DNA of 64,000 nucleotides from Thermoleophilia bacterium (GCA_016650125.1 JAENWT010000006.1:78501-142500), one strand, 5' to 3'. Counted from the first letter of the stretch, positions 17,877-27,232 are shown. Notes: generated by a model not told the origin, from the letters alone. Translations and numbers: made by a program.

Positions 17877-19190
17877 ATGAGGCGGCATTGCCTGGCAGGC
17901 ACCCTCGGTTCCATCCTGACCCTGGTCGCACTCGTCGTGTTGCCGTCGCCGGTCGCGGCCTCGTCCATCTCGTATATCGACCACGACGAAGTCTGGGTCT
18001 CCACCCTCGACGGAAAATCGAAAGCCCGGCTGAGTTCCGGAGAGGGTGACTGGCGGGGTGTCGCCGCATCTGATGGCGGCAAGCTTCTCGGAATCAGGCT
18101 GGAGAGCGGCAAGATCTTCCAACTTACGAAGACTCAGCTCTGGGACAAGGATGGACAGGTGCTCAGCAAGGGACCATTGCCCTCAGAGAACATCGGTTGG
18201 AGCTCCTACGTTGCCCCGCTCGGTCTCGACCTGAGTAGCGACGGTGACTTTCTCGCATACGGCTACTCCGGCTACACCGGGATCGTCCCGAACGCGAACT
18301 TCTACCGGGGCCACTACGTCATCAACTCGGACACAAAGACGCTGATCACTCCGATCGGCCAGGGCGGGTACGAGTGGCCCACGATGTTCGGTCGCCGGGT
18401 GGTCGCCGCGTCGGGCGATGTCGCGTTCATCCAGACACCGGGAACCGGGCCGTTTGGCACAAGCTGGACCGGGCTGGTCGACGTTTCCGGGTCCGGGCTG
18501 GACCTCGTCCGGTCCGACGTCTCGGCAACCGGCAAGGTCATCGCCCTCGAACTCGAGTCCGATTCCCAGCCCGACCGGATCGGGGTCGTTTCGATCAGCG
18601 GGGTGGACCCGCCGGTGACGGTGGGAGCGACGGTCGACTGCTTCCTGCCGACCGTAGGAGATGCCACGGAGGCCAGCCTCTCGCAAGACGGAACCAGGAT
18701 CGCATGGCGAGACGATCAGGGTGTGAAGGTTGCCGGAGTACCGACCACGCTGGCCGACCCCTGCACCTTGACTTCGCCGCCGGTGACGATCTCGACCACC
18801 GGCAGATCGCCTTCGATCGGTGGCGCCAGTTTCAGTTCACTGAATCCCCCGGACCCGGCACCATCGGGGATCAAGGTCGTTCTGCCGCCCAAGCTCAAAG
18901 TCAAGGACCTCGCAAGTCCTCAAGGGCTCGGGATCACCGTCAAGGTTCCACGGAAAGGCAGAGTCCGTGTGTCGGGCACCGTGCCCGCCTCGCGCCTCGG
19001 GCTGAAGGGAAAACGTCTCCTTGTCGTGGTCAAGGGCTCCGGGGTCGCCAGCAAGGCGGGCCCGATCAAGGTCCGTCTGCGAATCGTGCCCAGATACCTC
19101 AAGTACAAGGCCAGGCTCAAGGGAGCGACGGTCCTGCTGACGATCAGGCAGGGCTCCAGGTCTTTGACCCGCAAGGTCAAGCTGCGCTGA
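17877..19190 (+). CDS. Secreted beta-propeller-like protein with Lys-rich C-terminal module
   Basis: 437 residues. Signal peptide MRRHCLAGTLGS... with cleavage near VAASS. The middle ~300 residues repeat the TolB/PD40-style pattern of short strands (SYIDHDEVWVSTLDGKSKA, GDFLAYGYSGYTG, ASLSQDGTRIAWRDDQG), suggesting a WD40-like propeller. The C-terminal ~90 residues are Lys/Val-rich beta sequence (KVPRKGRVRVSGTVPASRLG), similar in style to the Lys-rich tails of the 44-49 kb tandem family. No catalytic motif seen. It ends 21 nt before the formate dehydrogenase start, but that gene has its own strong ribosome site. Confidence 0.65.
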   Translation: MRRHCLAGTLGSILTLVALVVLPSPVAASSISYIDHDEVWVSTLDGKSKARLSSGEGDWRGVAASDGGKLLGIRLESGKIFQLTKTQLWDKDGQVLSKGPLPSENIGWSSYVAPLGLDLSSDGDFLAYGYSGYTGIVPNANFYRGHYVINSDTKTLITPIGQGGYEWPTMFGRRVVAASGDVAFIQTPGTGPFGTSWTGLVDVSGSGLDLVRSDVSATGKVIALELESDSQPDRIGVVSISGVDPPVTVGATVDCFLPTVGDATEASLSQDGTRIAWRDDQGVKVAGVPTTLADPCTLTSPPVTISTTGRSPSIGGASFSSLNPPDPAPSGIKVVLPPKLKVKDLASPQGLGITVKVPRKGRVRVSGTVPASRLGLKGKRLLVVVKGSGVASKAGPIKVRLRIVPRYLKYKARLKGATVLLTIRQGSRSLTRKVKLR

Positions 19191-19211
19191 CAATCCGGAT
19201 AAGGAGAAATG

Positions 19212-20411
19212 ATGGCCAAGGTTCTGTGCGTTTTGTATGACGACCCGGTTGACGGTTACCCGCCCGCTTATGCCCGCGACGGCATCCCCGCGATCGCGGC
19301 CTACCCCGACGGCCAGAGTGCTCCGACCCCGGCAGGGATCGACTTCACCCCGGGCGAGTTGCTCGGCTGCGTCTCCGGTGAACTCGGCCTGAGGAAGTTC
19401 CTCGAGGACCGCGGCCACGAACTGGTCGTGACCTCCGACAAGGACGGGCCCGGCAGCGAGTTCGAGCGCGAGCTGGTCGATTCCGATGTCGTCATCTCGC
19501 AACCCTTCTGGCCCGCCTACCTGACCGCAGAACGCATCAACAAGGCTCCGAACCTCAAGCTGGCGATCACCGCGGGGATCGGGTCCGACCACGTCGACCT
19601 TCAGGCATCGATGGACAGCGGCATCACCGTCGCCGAGGTCACGTACTGCAACAGCATCAGCGTCGCCGAGCACGTCGTGATGATGATCCTCGGCCTCGTC
19701 CGGAACTACCTCCCGTCGCATCAGACGGTGCTCGACGGAGGCTGGAACATCGCCGACTGCGTCTCGCGGGCCTACGACGTCGAAGGCATGCAGGTGGGCA
19801 CCGTTGCCGCCGGACGGATCGGACTCGGAGTCCTCCGGCGCATGCAGCCGTTCGACGTCGGCCTTCACTACATGGACCGTCATCGGCTCCCGATCGAGGT
19901 CGAAGAAGAGCTCGGGGCCACTCATCACGAGACTGTCGAATCGCTGGTCGCGGCCTGTGACGTGGTGACAATCAACTGCCCGCTCCACCCGGAGACGGAG
20001 CACCTCTTCGACGCCGAGATGATCGGCAGGATGAGGCGGGGCGCCTATCTGATCAACACCGCCCGTGGCAAGATCTGCGATCGCGACGCCGTGGCGGCCG
20101 CCTGCGAGAGCGGCCGGCTCGCCGGGTACGCGGGCGACGTCTGGTTCCCGCAGCCCGCGCCGCAGGACCATCCGTGGCGCTCGATGCCGCACCAGGGGAT
20201 GACCCCGCACGTCTCCGGATCGACCCTCTCGGCCCAGGCCCGTTACGCGGCCGGAACCCGGGAGATCCTCGAGTGCTGGCTGGGGGAGAAGCCGATCCGC
20301 GACGAGTACCTGATCGTCGACGGCGGCGCCCTGGCCGGTGCCGGCGCCCATTCCTACAGCGCCGGCAACGCGACCGGCGGATCCGAGGAGGCCGCCCGGT
20401 TCAAATCCTGA
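19212..20411 (+). CDS. fdh: NAD-dependent formate dehydrogenase (D-2-hydroxyacid dehydrogenase fold)
   Basis: 399 residues, the length of the cofactor-free Pseudomonas/Moraxella-type enzymes. Diagnostic segments are present: ITAGIGSDHVDL, VTYCNSISVAEHVVMM, the NAD-binding GTVAAGRIGLGVLRRMQPFD, the catalytic Arg in NTARGKICDRDAV, and the catalytic His in MTPHVSGSTLSAQARYA. It oxidises formate to CO2 with NAD+, without metal. Start: two adjacent ATGs follow AAGGAG; the second (19212) has a 5-nt spacing and was chosen. It may finish formaldehyde oxidation started by the class III dehydrogenase at 26-27 kb. Confidence 0.93.
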   Translation: MAKVLCVLYDDPVDGYPPAYARDGIPAIAAYPDGQSAPTPAGIDFTPGELLGCVSGELGLRKFLEDRGHELVVTSDKDGPGSEFERELVDSDVVISQPFWPAYLTAERINKAPNLKLAITAGIGSDHVDLQASMDSGITVAEVTYCNSISVAEHVVMMILGLVRNYLPSHQTVLDGGWNIADCVSRAYDVEGMQVGTVAAGRIGLGVLRRMQPFDVGLHYMDRHRLPIEVEEELGATHHETVESLVAACDVVTINCPLHPETEHLFDAEMIGRMRRGAYLINTARGKICDRDAVAAACESGRLAGYAGDVWFPQPAPQDHPWRSMPHQGMTPHVSGSTLSAQARYAAGTREILECWLGEKPIRDEYLIVDGGALAGAGAHSYSAGNATGGSEEAARFKS

Positions 20412-20421
20412 CCGGGCGGAA

Positions 20422-20427
20422 TAAGCT
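20422..20427 (+). promoter_or_regulatory. -10 box of a short-leader promoter
   Basis: TAAGCT, 7 nt before the ATG at 20435. Confidence 0.4.
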
Positions 20428-20434
20428 CTGAGCC

Positions 20435-22228
20435 ATGGAGCCTTCCGCGAGTCCCGACGTCCAAGCCCCTCAGTCGATCGCCCCGGGTACCCCGGGCGAC
20501 GGCCTGATCCTCAATCCGTCGACCTATTCGGCGGCGCACCTCGATCCGGCCGACGAGGCCCGGCTCAAGGGCATGATCGACTGGTTCGAGAATCGCGGCA
20601 AGAAGACGCTCAAGGACCACGACCGCGATCAGACCTGGTACTCGGACTTCCTCGGGATGCAGGCCGATCTCGGGATCTTCTCCAGCTTTCTGACGCCGGC
20701 CCGCGACGGTGACGGCGATCCGGAGAAGCGCTGGGATACCCAACGGATCTGCGCCTTCAACGAGCTCTCCGCGTTCTACGGACTGCCCTACTGGTACACG
20801 TGGCAGGTCTCGATCCTCGGGCTCGGCCCGATCTTCCAGTCGGAGAACGAAGGGGCCCGGAAGCGGGCCGCCGACGAGCTCGCCGACGGTTCGATCTTCG
20901 CCTTCGGCCTTTCCGAGCGGGAGCACGGCGCCGACATCTATTCGACCGACATGGTGCTCCGTCCGGCCGGTGACGACGGGGCGGGGGAGACCTACACCGC
21001 GACCGGTGGCAAGTACTACATCGGCAACGGCAACGAAGCGGCGATGGTTTCGGTCTTCGGCCGGGTTGACGGCATCGAGGGGGCGGACGGTTACGCCTTC
21101 TTCGCCGCGAACTCGCAGCACGCGAACTACGAGCTGGTCCGCAACGTCGTCAACTCGCAGAGTTACGTCTCGCAGTTCAACCTGAACGCGTATCCGGTCG
21201 AGTCGGCCGACCTCCTCCACACCGGGCCGGGCGCCTTCGACGCGGCCCTGAACACGGTCAACATCGGCAAGTTCAACCTCGGCTTCGCTTCGATCGGCAT
21301 CTGCGAGCACGCCTTCTGGGAGGCGATCACGCACGCCGACTCACGCGTGCTCTACGGCATGAAGGTGACCGATTTCCCGCATGTCAGTCAGGCCTTCACC
21401 GACGCCTTCGCCCGGCTGGTCGCGATGAAGCTCTTCGCCAACCGGTCGATCGACTATTTCCGCACCGCTTCGCTCGAAGACCGGCGCTACCTGCTGTTCA
21501 ACCCGCTGACCAAGATGAAGGTGACGACCGAAGGCGAGCGCGTGGTCGACCTGCTCTGGGACGTGATCGCCGCCAAGGGATTCGAGCGGGACATGTGGTT
21601 CGAGATGGCGGCCCGCGACATCCGGGCGCTGCCGAAGCTGGAAGGCACGGTCCACGTGAACATGGCGCTCGTACTCAAGTTCATGGGCTCCTACCTGTTC
21701 AACGCCGATCCCGACCTGGCCCCGCCGGCCCGAGCTCTCGAACCTGGCGACGACGACTTCCTCTTCCGACAGGGACCCGCCCGGGGCCTCGGCAAGATCC
21801 GCTTCAGCCCGTGGCAGGACGCCTTCGAGCCTTTCGCCGACGTGCCGAACGTCGCTCTCTTCGTCGAGAAGGCGGAGTCCTTCAAGCAGTTCCTGGTCGA
21901 TGCCGGGCCGGACGAAGCACAGCAGAAGGACCTCGACTACCTGCTGACCCTCGGCGAGATCTTCACCCTGATCCCCTACGGCCAGCTGATCTGCGAGCAG
22001 GCGGCATTCATCGGCCTGCCGCTCGACACGCTCGACCAGATCTTCGACGTCCTGATCCGTGACTTCTCGGCCTATGCCGCAGAACTCCACGGCAAGACTT
22101 CGACGACCGAAGCCCAGCAAGACTGGGCGCGGAGCGCCATTACAAAGCCTGTCGTGGACCGGGACCGATTCAACGCGGTCTGGGAAAAGACCCGGGCCCT
22201 GGCCGGCGGCTACGAGATGCGCCCTTGA
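20435..22228 (+). CDS. Acyl-CoA dehydrogenase/oxidase family flavoprotein
   Basis: 597 residues, longer than the ~380-residue short-chain dehydrogenases. FAD-domain landmarks are FGLSEREHGADIYSTDMVL (the TE..GSD-type loop) and the beta-domain GGKYYIGNGNEAAMVSVFG. The helical C-terminal half carries the ARDIRALPKLEGTVHVNMAL block. Expected to desaturate an acyl-CoA thioester; whether it passes electrons to ETF or oxygen cannot be judged. Begins 23 nt after fdh, with its own TAAGCT box. Antisense frames in this region are shadows. Confidence 0.8.
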   Translation: MEPSASPDVQAPQSIAPGTPGDGLILNPSTYSAAHLDPADEARLKGMIDWFENRGKKTLKDHDRDQTWYSDFLGMQADLGIFSSFLTPARDGDGDPEKRWDTQRICAFNELSAFYGLPYWYTWQVSILGLGPIFQSENEGARKRAADELADGSIFAFGLSEREHGADIYSTDMVLRPAGDDGAGETYTATGGKYYIGNGNEAAMVSVFGRVDGIEGADGYAFFAANSQHANYELVRNVVNSQSYVSQFNLNAYPVESADLLHTGPGAFDAALNTVNIGKFNLGFASIGICEHAFWEAITHADSRVLYGMKVTDFPHVSQAFTDAFARLVAMKLFANRSIDYFRTASLEDRRYLLFNPLTKMKVTTEGERVVDLLWDVIAAKGFERDMWFEMAARDIRALPKLEGTVHVNMALVLKFMGSYLFNADPDLAPPARALEPGDDDFLFRQGPARGLGKIRFSPWQDAFEPFADVPNVALFVEKAESFKQFLVDAGPDEAQQKDLDYLLTLGEIFTLIPYGQLICEQAAFIGLPLDTLDQIFDVLIRDFSAYAAELHGKTSTTEAQQDWARSAITKPVVDRDRFNAVWEKTRALAGGYEMRP

Positions 22229-22337
22229 GACTCCGGCCTCTGGATGTACGGATTCGTACGCGGGGCGGTGCTATCGTTTCCGTGATGGGGGCCACATTGG
22301 CACCCGCCATGACCAAACAGGGATGAGGAGAATCACA

Positions 22338-25097
22338 ATGGGTGGAGTTCTGAGTACGCGTCACGTCACGCTGTCGATTGCCGTTCTGGGGCTCTTGTCC
22401 CTCCTCGTGATGTCGGTCGGCATGACTGCCCGTGCAGACGCGGCGAAGAAGCCGAAGGCCGTGGTCAAGCTGGTCTTGAAGACCGCGGGCCAGTCAGAAC
22501 TCTCCAAGGGCAAAGTGCGAGTGACCGCCAAGGCGAAGAAGCCGCGCAAGGCGCGCAGCCACAAGGTCAAGCTGGCGGTCAAGCTCACGGTCGGCAAGAA
22601 GACCATCAAGAACGCCGGTCACGCCAAGGCCCGCCTGAAGAAGGGCACCAAGAAGATCTCGATCAAACTGAGCGCCGCTGCGAAGAAGCTGGCCAAGGTC
22701 TGCGGAACTCCGACTGTCTCCGTCACCTCGCGGTCGACCGTGGTCCAGGTCAAGAAGGGCAAGCGTTCGAAGAAGTCGAACCGGTCCGGTTCGGCCAAGC
22801 GCAAGCTCAAGAAGGCCGCTTCGTTCTGTGAGACGCCCGTGGAGCTCTTCCCGGTTCCGGCGACCATCGATCTGGCGTCGGCCGACCGCTGCGACTTCAT
22901 CACGCAGGGCACCGCACCCGACACCGAGTGCCTGTTCCCATACCCGAACGATTACTTCACCAAGGCCGATTCGACCACCGACACCGGCCTGCGTCTCAAC
23001 CTCAACATCAATTCGATGCCGGCCAACGCAGGTGGTACTCACATCAATCCGGCTGACATCAACAAGAGCGACGGTTTCAGCCCGGGCGCCCCGGTCATCA
23101 CTCAGGTACCCGGTCTCGACAATCCGACGGCTTTCGACCAGAGCGGCATCGTGTCGATCAAGGAGAAGTCCAGCTACGCCGCCGCCGACCAGCCGATCGT
23201 CGTGATCGACGCAGCCACCGGTGTCCGCGAGCCGATCTGGGCAGAGCTGGACTCGAACGCCGGCAGTGCGGCCCAGACCGATCTCGAGATTCATCTCAAC
23301 AAGAACCTGATCGAAGGCCACCGCTACATCGTCGCGATGCGCGATTTGCGCCGGGCCGATGGCAGCACGATCGAAACGCCCGACGGCTTCAAGCTTTATC
23401 GCGACAATCAGGTCACCGGCAACGCGCTGATCGAATCGCGCCGCGCGGGCTTCGAAGACATCTTCACCAAGCTCGGTGCTGCCGGCATCGCAAGGGACAA
23501 CCTCTACATGGCCTGGGACTTCACTGTGGCCAGCACGAGGAACCTGACCGAGCCCATGCTCGACATCCGCGACAGGGCTTTCTCGCTGCTCGGAGACAAC
23601 AACCTCGCCGACGGCATCCAGGATGGTGTGGCTCCTGACTTCGCGATCAACCCGATTGACGGCAACGACGCCGTCAACGGACGAGACGGCATCATCAACT
23701 ACCCGCTGAGTCCGGTCCCGGGCAGTGGTAATGGCGTGGAGAACATCCGCACCATTAACGGCACCTTCCAGGTTCCTTGCTACCTCGACACCACGGGCAC
23801 GACCGACACCGACGACGGCGACAACTACATCAACGGTTGCCCGGCGGGCTCGAGGTTCAAGCTCGATGCGGACGGACTGCCGATCCGCACGCCGGGCAAG
23901 TTCATGACCGCGCGTTTCACCTGCAACATCCCGCGCTCAGCCGCGCAGGATGGACCGGGGCCGGGCGATCAGGACCTTCAGGTCACCACTCCGGTCAGGA
24001 CATCTCTCTACGGTCACGGCCTCTTCGGCGACTTCACCGAGGGCAACACCGGTGACGTACGCAAGCTCGGCAACGACCACGGCGTGATGGTCTGCGCCAC
24101 CGACTGGAGCGGCATGGCCGAGGACGACGTCGGCCCGTCGGCCATTCCGGCACTGGCGGACATGTCGAATTTCACGACGATCCCCGACCGGCTCCAGCAG
24201 GGCTTCCTCAACTTCCTGTACCTCGGAAGGCTGATGAAGACCACGGTCGCCCAGGGTGGGTTCGCCAGCGACCCGGCCTTCCAGGACGACGCCGGCGCTC
24301 AGTTCTTCGACGACGACGACCTGTCCTACTACGGCAACAGCCAGGGCGGCATCGCCGGTGGCGCGCTGACGGCGATCGCACCCGATTTCACCAGGTCGGT
24401 CCTTTACGTTCCCGGCATGCGCTACGCGGAGCTCCTGCCCCGCAGCGTCGACTTCGACGACTATGCCTTGATCCTGTATCCGTCCTATCCGATTGAGAGG
24501 ACGAGGCCGCTGCTGCTCACCATGATCCAGAGCATGTGGGACCGCGGCGAGCCGAACGGCTACGCCAATCACATGACCAGCAATCCGCTGCCGAACACGC
24601 CGGCACACAAGGTCCTGATCGAGATGGCGTACGGCGACCACCAGGTCACCAGTGTCACCACCGAAGCCGAGGCACGGACGATCGGGGCGCCGCTCCGCCA
24701 GCCGGCGATCGACACCAACCGCATCCAGCCCGGGCTGATCGAGCCCTGGTTCGGCATGGACACCCTGGGTGACCTGGGAGGACCCGCCGCCGACGGCAGC
24801 GGCATGTTCGTCTGGGACATCGGCCCGAAGCGGACTAGCCCGCCCGGACTTCCGTTCCCCGGAGTCCTATGGGGGACCCAGCCGCCACCGCTGACGAATA
24901 CGACTGCGCCAACCACGAGCACAAGCGGAGTGGATCCGGATCTGTCGCTCGGTTACGGAATCGACCCGCACGACACGGTGATCCGCCAGACGCCCGACAC
25001 CAGGGAGCAGATCGCGGCCTTCATGGAGGAGAACGGGCAGATCATCGATCCGTGCGGTGCCGACCCCTGTTACGCAGCGGGTTGGACCGGACCCTGA
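22338..25097 (+). CDS. Large secreted alpha/beta-hydrolase-like protein (paralogue 1)
   Basis: 919 residues. Signal peptide ending at ARADA-AKKP, then ~150 residues of extremely Lys-rich sequence, then the conserved body beginning CDFITQGTAP and FPYPNDYFTKADSTTDTGLR. The nucleophile elbow is YYGNSQGGIAGGALTAIAPD (GxSxG type). Possible Asp/His partners lie in AYGDHQVTSV. It ends CGADPCYAAGWTGP. The N-terminal body resembles the bacterial virulence-factor lipase (VolA-like) N-domain; esterase or lipase activity is therefore plausible. ATG 22338 follows GAGGAG by 7 nt; the open frame further upstream overlaps the previous gene and is discarded. Paralogue at 32791-35268. Confidence 0.75.
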   Translation: MGGVLSTRHVTLSIAVLGLLSLLVMSVGMTARADAAKKPKAVVKLVLKTAGQSELSKGKVRVTAKAKKPRKARSHKVKLAVKLTVGKKTIKNAGHAKARLKKGTKKISIKLSAAAKKLAKVCGTPTVSVTSRSTVVQVKKGKRSKKSNRSGSAKRKLKKAASFCETPVELFPVPATIDLASADRCDFITQGTAPDTECLFPYPNDYFTKADSTTDTGLRLNLNINSMPANAGGTHINPADINKSDGFSPGAPVITQVPGLDNPTAFDQSGIVSIKEKSSYAAADQPIVVIDAATGVREPIWAELDSNAGSAAQTDLEIHLNKNLIEGHRYIVAMRDLRRADGSTIETPDGFKLYRDNQVTGNALIESRRAGFEDIFTKLGAAGIARDNLYMAWDFTVASTRNLTEPMLDIRDRAFSLLGDNNLADGIQDGVAPDFAINPIDGNDAVNGRDGIINYPLSPVPGSGNGVENIRTINGTFQVPCYLDTTGTTDTDDGDNYINGCPAGSRFKLDADGLPIRTPGKFMTARFTCNIPRSAAQDGPGPGDQDLQVTTPVRTSLYGHGLFGDFTEGNTGDVRKLGNDHGVMVCATDWSGMAEDDVGPSAIPALADMSNFTTIPDRLQQGFLNFLYLGRLMKTTVAQGGFASDPAFQDDAGAQFFDDDDLSYYGNSQGGIAGGALTAIAPDFTRSVLYVPGMRYAELLPRSVDFDDYALILYPSYPIERTRPLLLTMIQSMWDRGEPNGYANHMTSNPLPNTPAHKVLIEMAYGDHQVTSVTTEAEARTIGAPLRQPAIDTNRIQPGLIEPWFGMDTLGDLGGPAADGSGMFVWDIGPKRTSPPGLPFPGVLWGTQPPPLTNTTAPTTSTSGVDPDLSLGYGIDPHDTVIRQTPDTREQIAAFMEENGQIIDPCGADPCYAAGWTGP

Positions 25098-25111
25098 GCT
25101 AAACCAGTCTT

Positions 25112-25142
25112 CCGGCCCCGCCGCTTCGGGCGGCGGGGCCGG
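25112..25142. terminator. Bidirectional terminator between convergent genes
   Basis: A 13-bp perfect GC-rich stem with loop TTCGG lies between the stops of the secreted hydrolase (+) and the MBL hydrolase (-). There is no strong T-tract. Confidence 0.75.
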
Positions 25143-25147
25143 ATGTA

Positions 25148-25894
25148 TTACTTCCGGGTGATCTGGGACCCGCCGGTGATCGCGTCGGTCCCGTCCGGGA
25201 ACCGGACCCAGGCCTTGTTCGTGCCGTCGTAGTCCGGCGCCCAGAGGACGAGCGTCGCTTCGCCCTTCTGGTTGACCTCGCATGTTTCGTCGCCCTCGGG
25301 GTCGAGTCCGCGCCAGACGCGCACGAACGGGTTGTCCTCCCACTCGTCGGCGACTGTGCTCGGCTCCTTGTGCCCCGGGTGGATCCTGGTCTCCGGCGGC
25401 AGGGTCATCAGGCGCTCCATGATCGAGTGCTTGAGATCCTCGAAGCCGGTGGCGCCGGGCGCCATCGTGCCGCCGACCGTGCCCTTGAAAATCACGTCGG
25501 CGGTGACCACGTCGGTGCCGTTGATCAGGAAGGCGAAGTGCCCGGCGGCGTGGCCGGGCGTGAAGATCGCTTCAACCGAGAGCCCGCCGGTCTTCACGAC
25601 GTCGCCGTCGCCGAGGATCTGGTCGACCTCGAAGTCGACCCGTTCGGCGGTGATCTCGTGGGCGAGGATGGGGACGCCCCGCTCCTTGGCAAGTTCGCCC
25701 AGCCCGACCACGTGATCCCAGTGGTCGTGGGTGAGCAGGATGTGGGTCAGGTTGAGGCCCTCGCGATCGACCCGCTCGAGCAGGGGTTCGATCACGCCGT
25801 TGCTGTCGATCAGCACGGCGTCGCCGCCGGGCTCGTCAGTCACGAGGTAAGCGTTCGAAAGCCAATCGGCCTGTTCAACTCGCTGAATGATCAT
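25148..25894 (-). CDS. MBL-fold hydrolase (glyoxalase II-like), partner of the class III dehydrogenase
   Basis: 248 residues. The metal site is LLTHDHWDHVVG (HxHxDH), with further ligands in FTPGHAAGHFAF, the Asp in VVTADVIFKG and IHPGHKEP. Start at 25894 (MIIQRVEQADWLSNAYLV) follows AAAGGA by 8 nt; the longer frame to 25939 is discarded. It sits 77 nt downstream of the formaldehyde dehydrogenase gene on the same strand. In mycobacteria an MBL protein (Rv2260 type) likewise follows mscR. A thioester hydrolase that releases formate from the S-formyl thiol is the likely role, by inference from position. Confidence 0.8.
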   Translation of the reverse strand: MIIQRVEQADWLSNAYLVTDEPGGDAVLIDSNGVIEPLLERVDREGLNLTHILLTHDHWDHVVGLGELAKERGVPILAHEITAERVDFEVDQILGDGDVVKTGGLSVEAIFTPGHAAGHFAFLINGTDVVTADVIFKGTVGGTMAPGATGFEDLKHSIMERLMTLPPETRIHPGHKEPSTVADEWEDNPFVRVWRGLDPEGDETCEVNQKGEATLVLWAPDYDGTNKAWVRFPDGTDAITGGSQITRK

Positions 25895-25971
25895 CGGTGG
25901 GGTCCTTTTCGATTGCTTTGGCCGCGGTTTCCTATCCATGCCACGGGAAACCGTTGCCAGAGTGTTTTTGG

Positions 25972-27078
25972 CTAGTTGAAGTGGATGACGCTGCGGATGC
26001 CGTCCTGGGCTTCCATCAGTTCGAATCCCCGGTTGACCTCGTCCAGGGTCAGGTCGTGTGAGAGAAAGGGGTCGACGTCGAGCTTGCCGTCCAGGTAGAG
26101 CTCGATCAGCTCCGGCACCTGGTCGCGGCCCTTGACCCCGCCGAAAGAAGACCCGGCGACCCGCCGGCCGGTGATCAGCCAGCGCGGGATGATATCGAGC
26201 GTCTCGCCTTTGCCGGCGACGCCGGCGATCGTGCAGAGGCCCCAGGCCATGCGGGCGGATTCGACCGCCTGCTCCATGACCTTGACCAGACCGGTCGCCT
26301 CGAAGGTGAAATCGGCGCCGTAACCGCCGGTCAGGTCGAGGATCCGCTGGACGGTGTGTTCGTCGCCCTTCATCAGGTCAGTGGCGCCCTGGACCCTCGC
26401 CATCTCGAGCCGTTCGTCGGAGAGGTCGACGCAGATGATCCGGTCGGCTCCCTGGAGGCGGCAGCCGGCCACCGCGCCGAGTCCGACCATGCCGGCACCG
26501 AAGACGGCGCAAGTCGAGCCTTCGCTGACCCCGGCGGTGAACATCGCCGCGCCGAGTCCGGTGGAGAGGCCGCAGGCGAAGAGGCAGGCCCGGTCGAGTG
26601 GGGCATCCGGATTGATCTTCGCGAGGGCGATCTCCGGCATCACCGTGTATTCGGCGAAGGTCGAGGTGCCCATGAAGTGGCGGATGTCCTCGCCGCCGCG
26701 CGAAAGCCGGGTGGTGCCGTCGGGCAGGTGCCCGAGGCCCTGCTCCGCCCGGATTGCCATGCAGAGGTTGGTTCGCGGGTCGACGCAATGCACACATTCG
26801 CGGCACTGCGGTGAGAACAGGGTGACGACGTGGTCACCGACCACAAGCGAGCTGACGCCGTCGCCGACCGCTTCGACCACGCCGGCGCCTTCGTGCCCCA
26901 GCACGGCCGGCGCGTATCCGGACGGGTCGGCGCCAGAGGCCGTGTAAAGGTCGGTGTGGCACACGCCGCAGGCCTCGAGCCGCACCAGCACTTCACCCGC
27001 CTGGGGCTCGGCCAGGTCCACCTCCTGGACCACGAGTGGTTGACCGAACTCCTCGAGAACCGCCGCTCGCATCTTCAT
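25972..27078 (-). CDS. adhC: Class III alcohol dehydrogenase (S-hydroxymethyl-thiol/formaldehyde dehydrogenase)
   Basis: 368 residues, class III length. Diagnostic segments are CGVCHTDLYTASGADPSGY, VLGHEGAGVVEAVGDGV, the structural-zinc cluster CRECVHCVDPRTNLC, MGTSTFAEYTVMPEIALAKI and the C-terminal SSFGGVKGRDQVPELI. These follow glutathione-dependent formaldehyde dehydrogenase (FrmA) closely; whether the cell uses glutathione or mycothiol is not shown. It oxidises S-hydroxymethyl-thiol to the S-formyl thioester with NAD+, and may also reduce S-nitrosothiols. The ATG at 27076-27078 follows TAGGAT by 6 nt. The next gene is a candidate thioester hydrolase; formate dehydrogenase lies 5.6 kb away. 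Confidence 0.9.
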   Translation of the reverse strand: MKMRAAVLEEFGQPLVVQEVDLAEPQAGEVLVRLEACGVCHTDLYTASGADPSGYAPAVLGHEGAGVVEAVGDGVSSLVVGDHVVTLFSPQCRECVHCVDPRTNLCMAIRAEQGLGHLPDGTTRLSRGGEDIRHFMGTSTFAEYTVMPEIALAKINPDAPLDRACLFACGLSTGLGAAMFTAGVSEGSTCAVFGAGMVGLGAVAGCRLQGADRIICVDLSDERLEMARVQGATDLMKGDEHTVQRILDLTGGYGADFTFEATGLVKVMEQAVESARMAWGLCTIAGVAGKGETLDIIPRWLITGRRVAGSSFGGVKGRDQVPELIELYLDGKLDVDPFLSHDLTLDEVNRGFELMEAQDGIRSVIHFN

Positions 27079-27084
27079 GCGCCG

Positions 27085-27090
27085 ATCCTA
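27085..27090 (-). promoter_or_regulatory. -10 box of the adhC leaderless promoter
   Basis: TAGGAT on the minus strand, 6 nt before the ATG at 27078. Confidence 0.5.
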
Positions 27091-27093
27091 GAT

Positions 27094-27192
27094 GAACTGG
27101 GTCGGTTCCAATCGCAACGACCGAATGAAACCGACCCAGTTCGGGGACTCCGCGGCCAATCGTGGTTCTGGGTCGGTTTCCATCGCAACGAG
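27094..27192. repeat. Inverted plus direct repeat between adhC and the L,D-transpeptidase gene
   Basis: GAACTGGGTCGGTT (27094-27107) is repeated as its exact reverse complement at 27129-27142 (14-bp arms, 21-nt loop). A further direct copy of CTGGGTCGGTT-(T)CCA-TCGCAACGA occurs at 27169-27192. It lies directly upstream of the adhC -10 box, so it could be an operator or a decoy repeat. Confidence 0.65.
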
Positions 27193-27232
27193 AGACCGGA
27201 ACAGACCCGGTTGTCCTGTCCTTTGGGTGGCG

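Noticed and set aside
22059..22337. Upstream extension of the first hydrolase-like gene
   Set aside because: It overlaps the acyl-CoA dehydrogenase gene, precedes the signal peptide and has no ribosome site; ATG 22338 has GAGGAG.
27094..27142. Rho-independent terminator for a gene ending here
   Set aside because: No gene ends at this point; both neighbours diverge from it, and there is no T-run.
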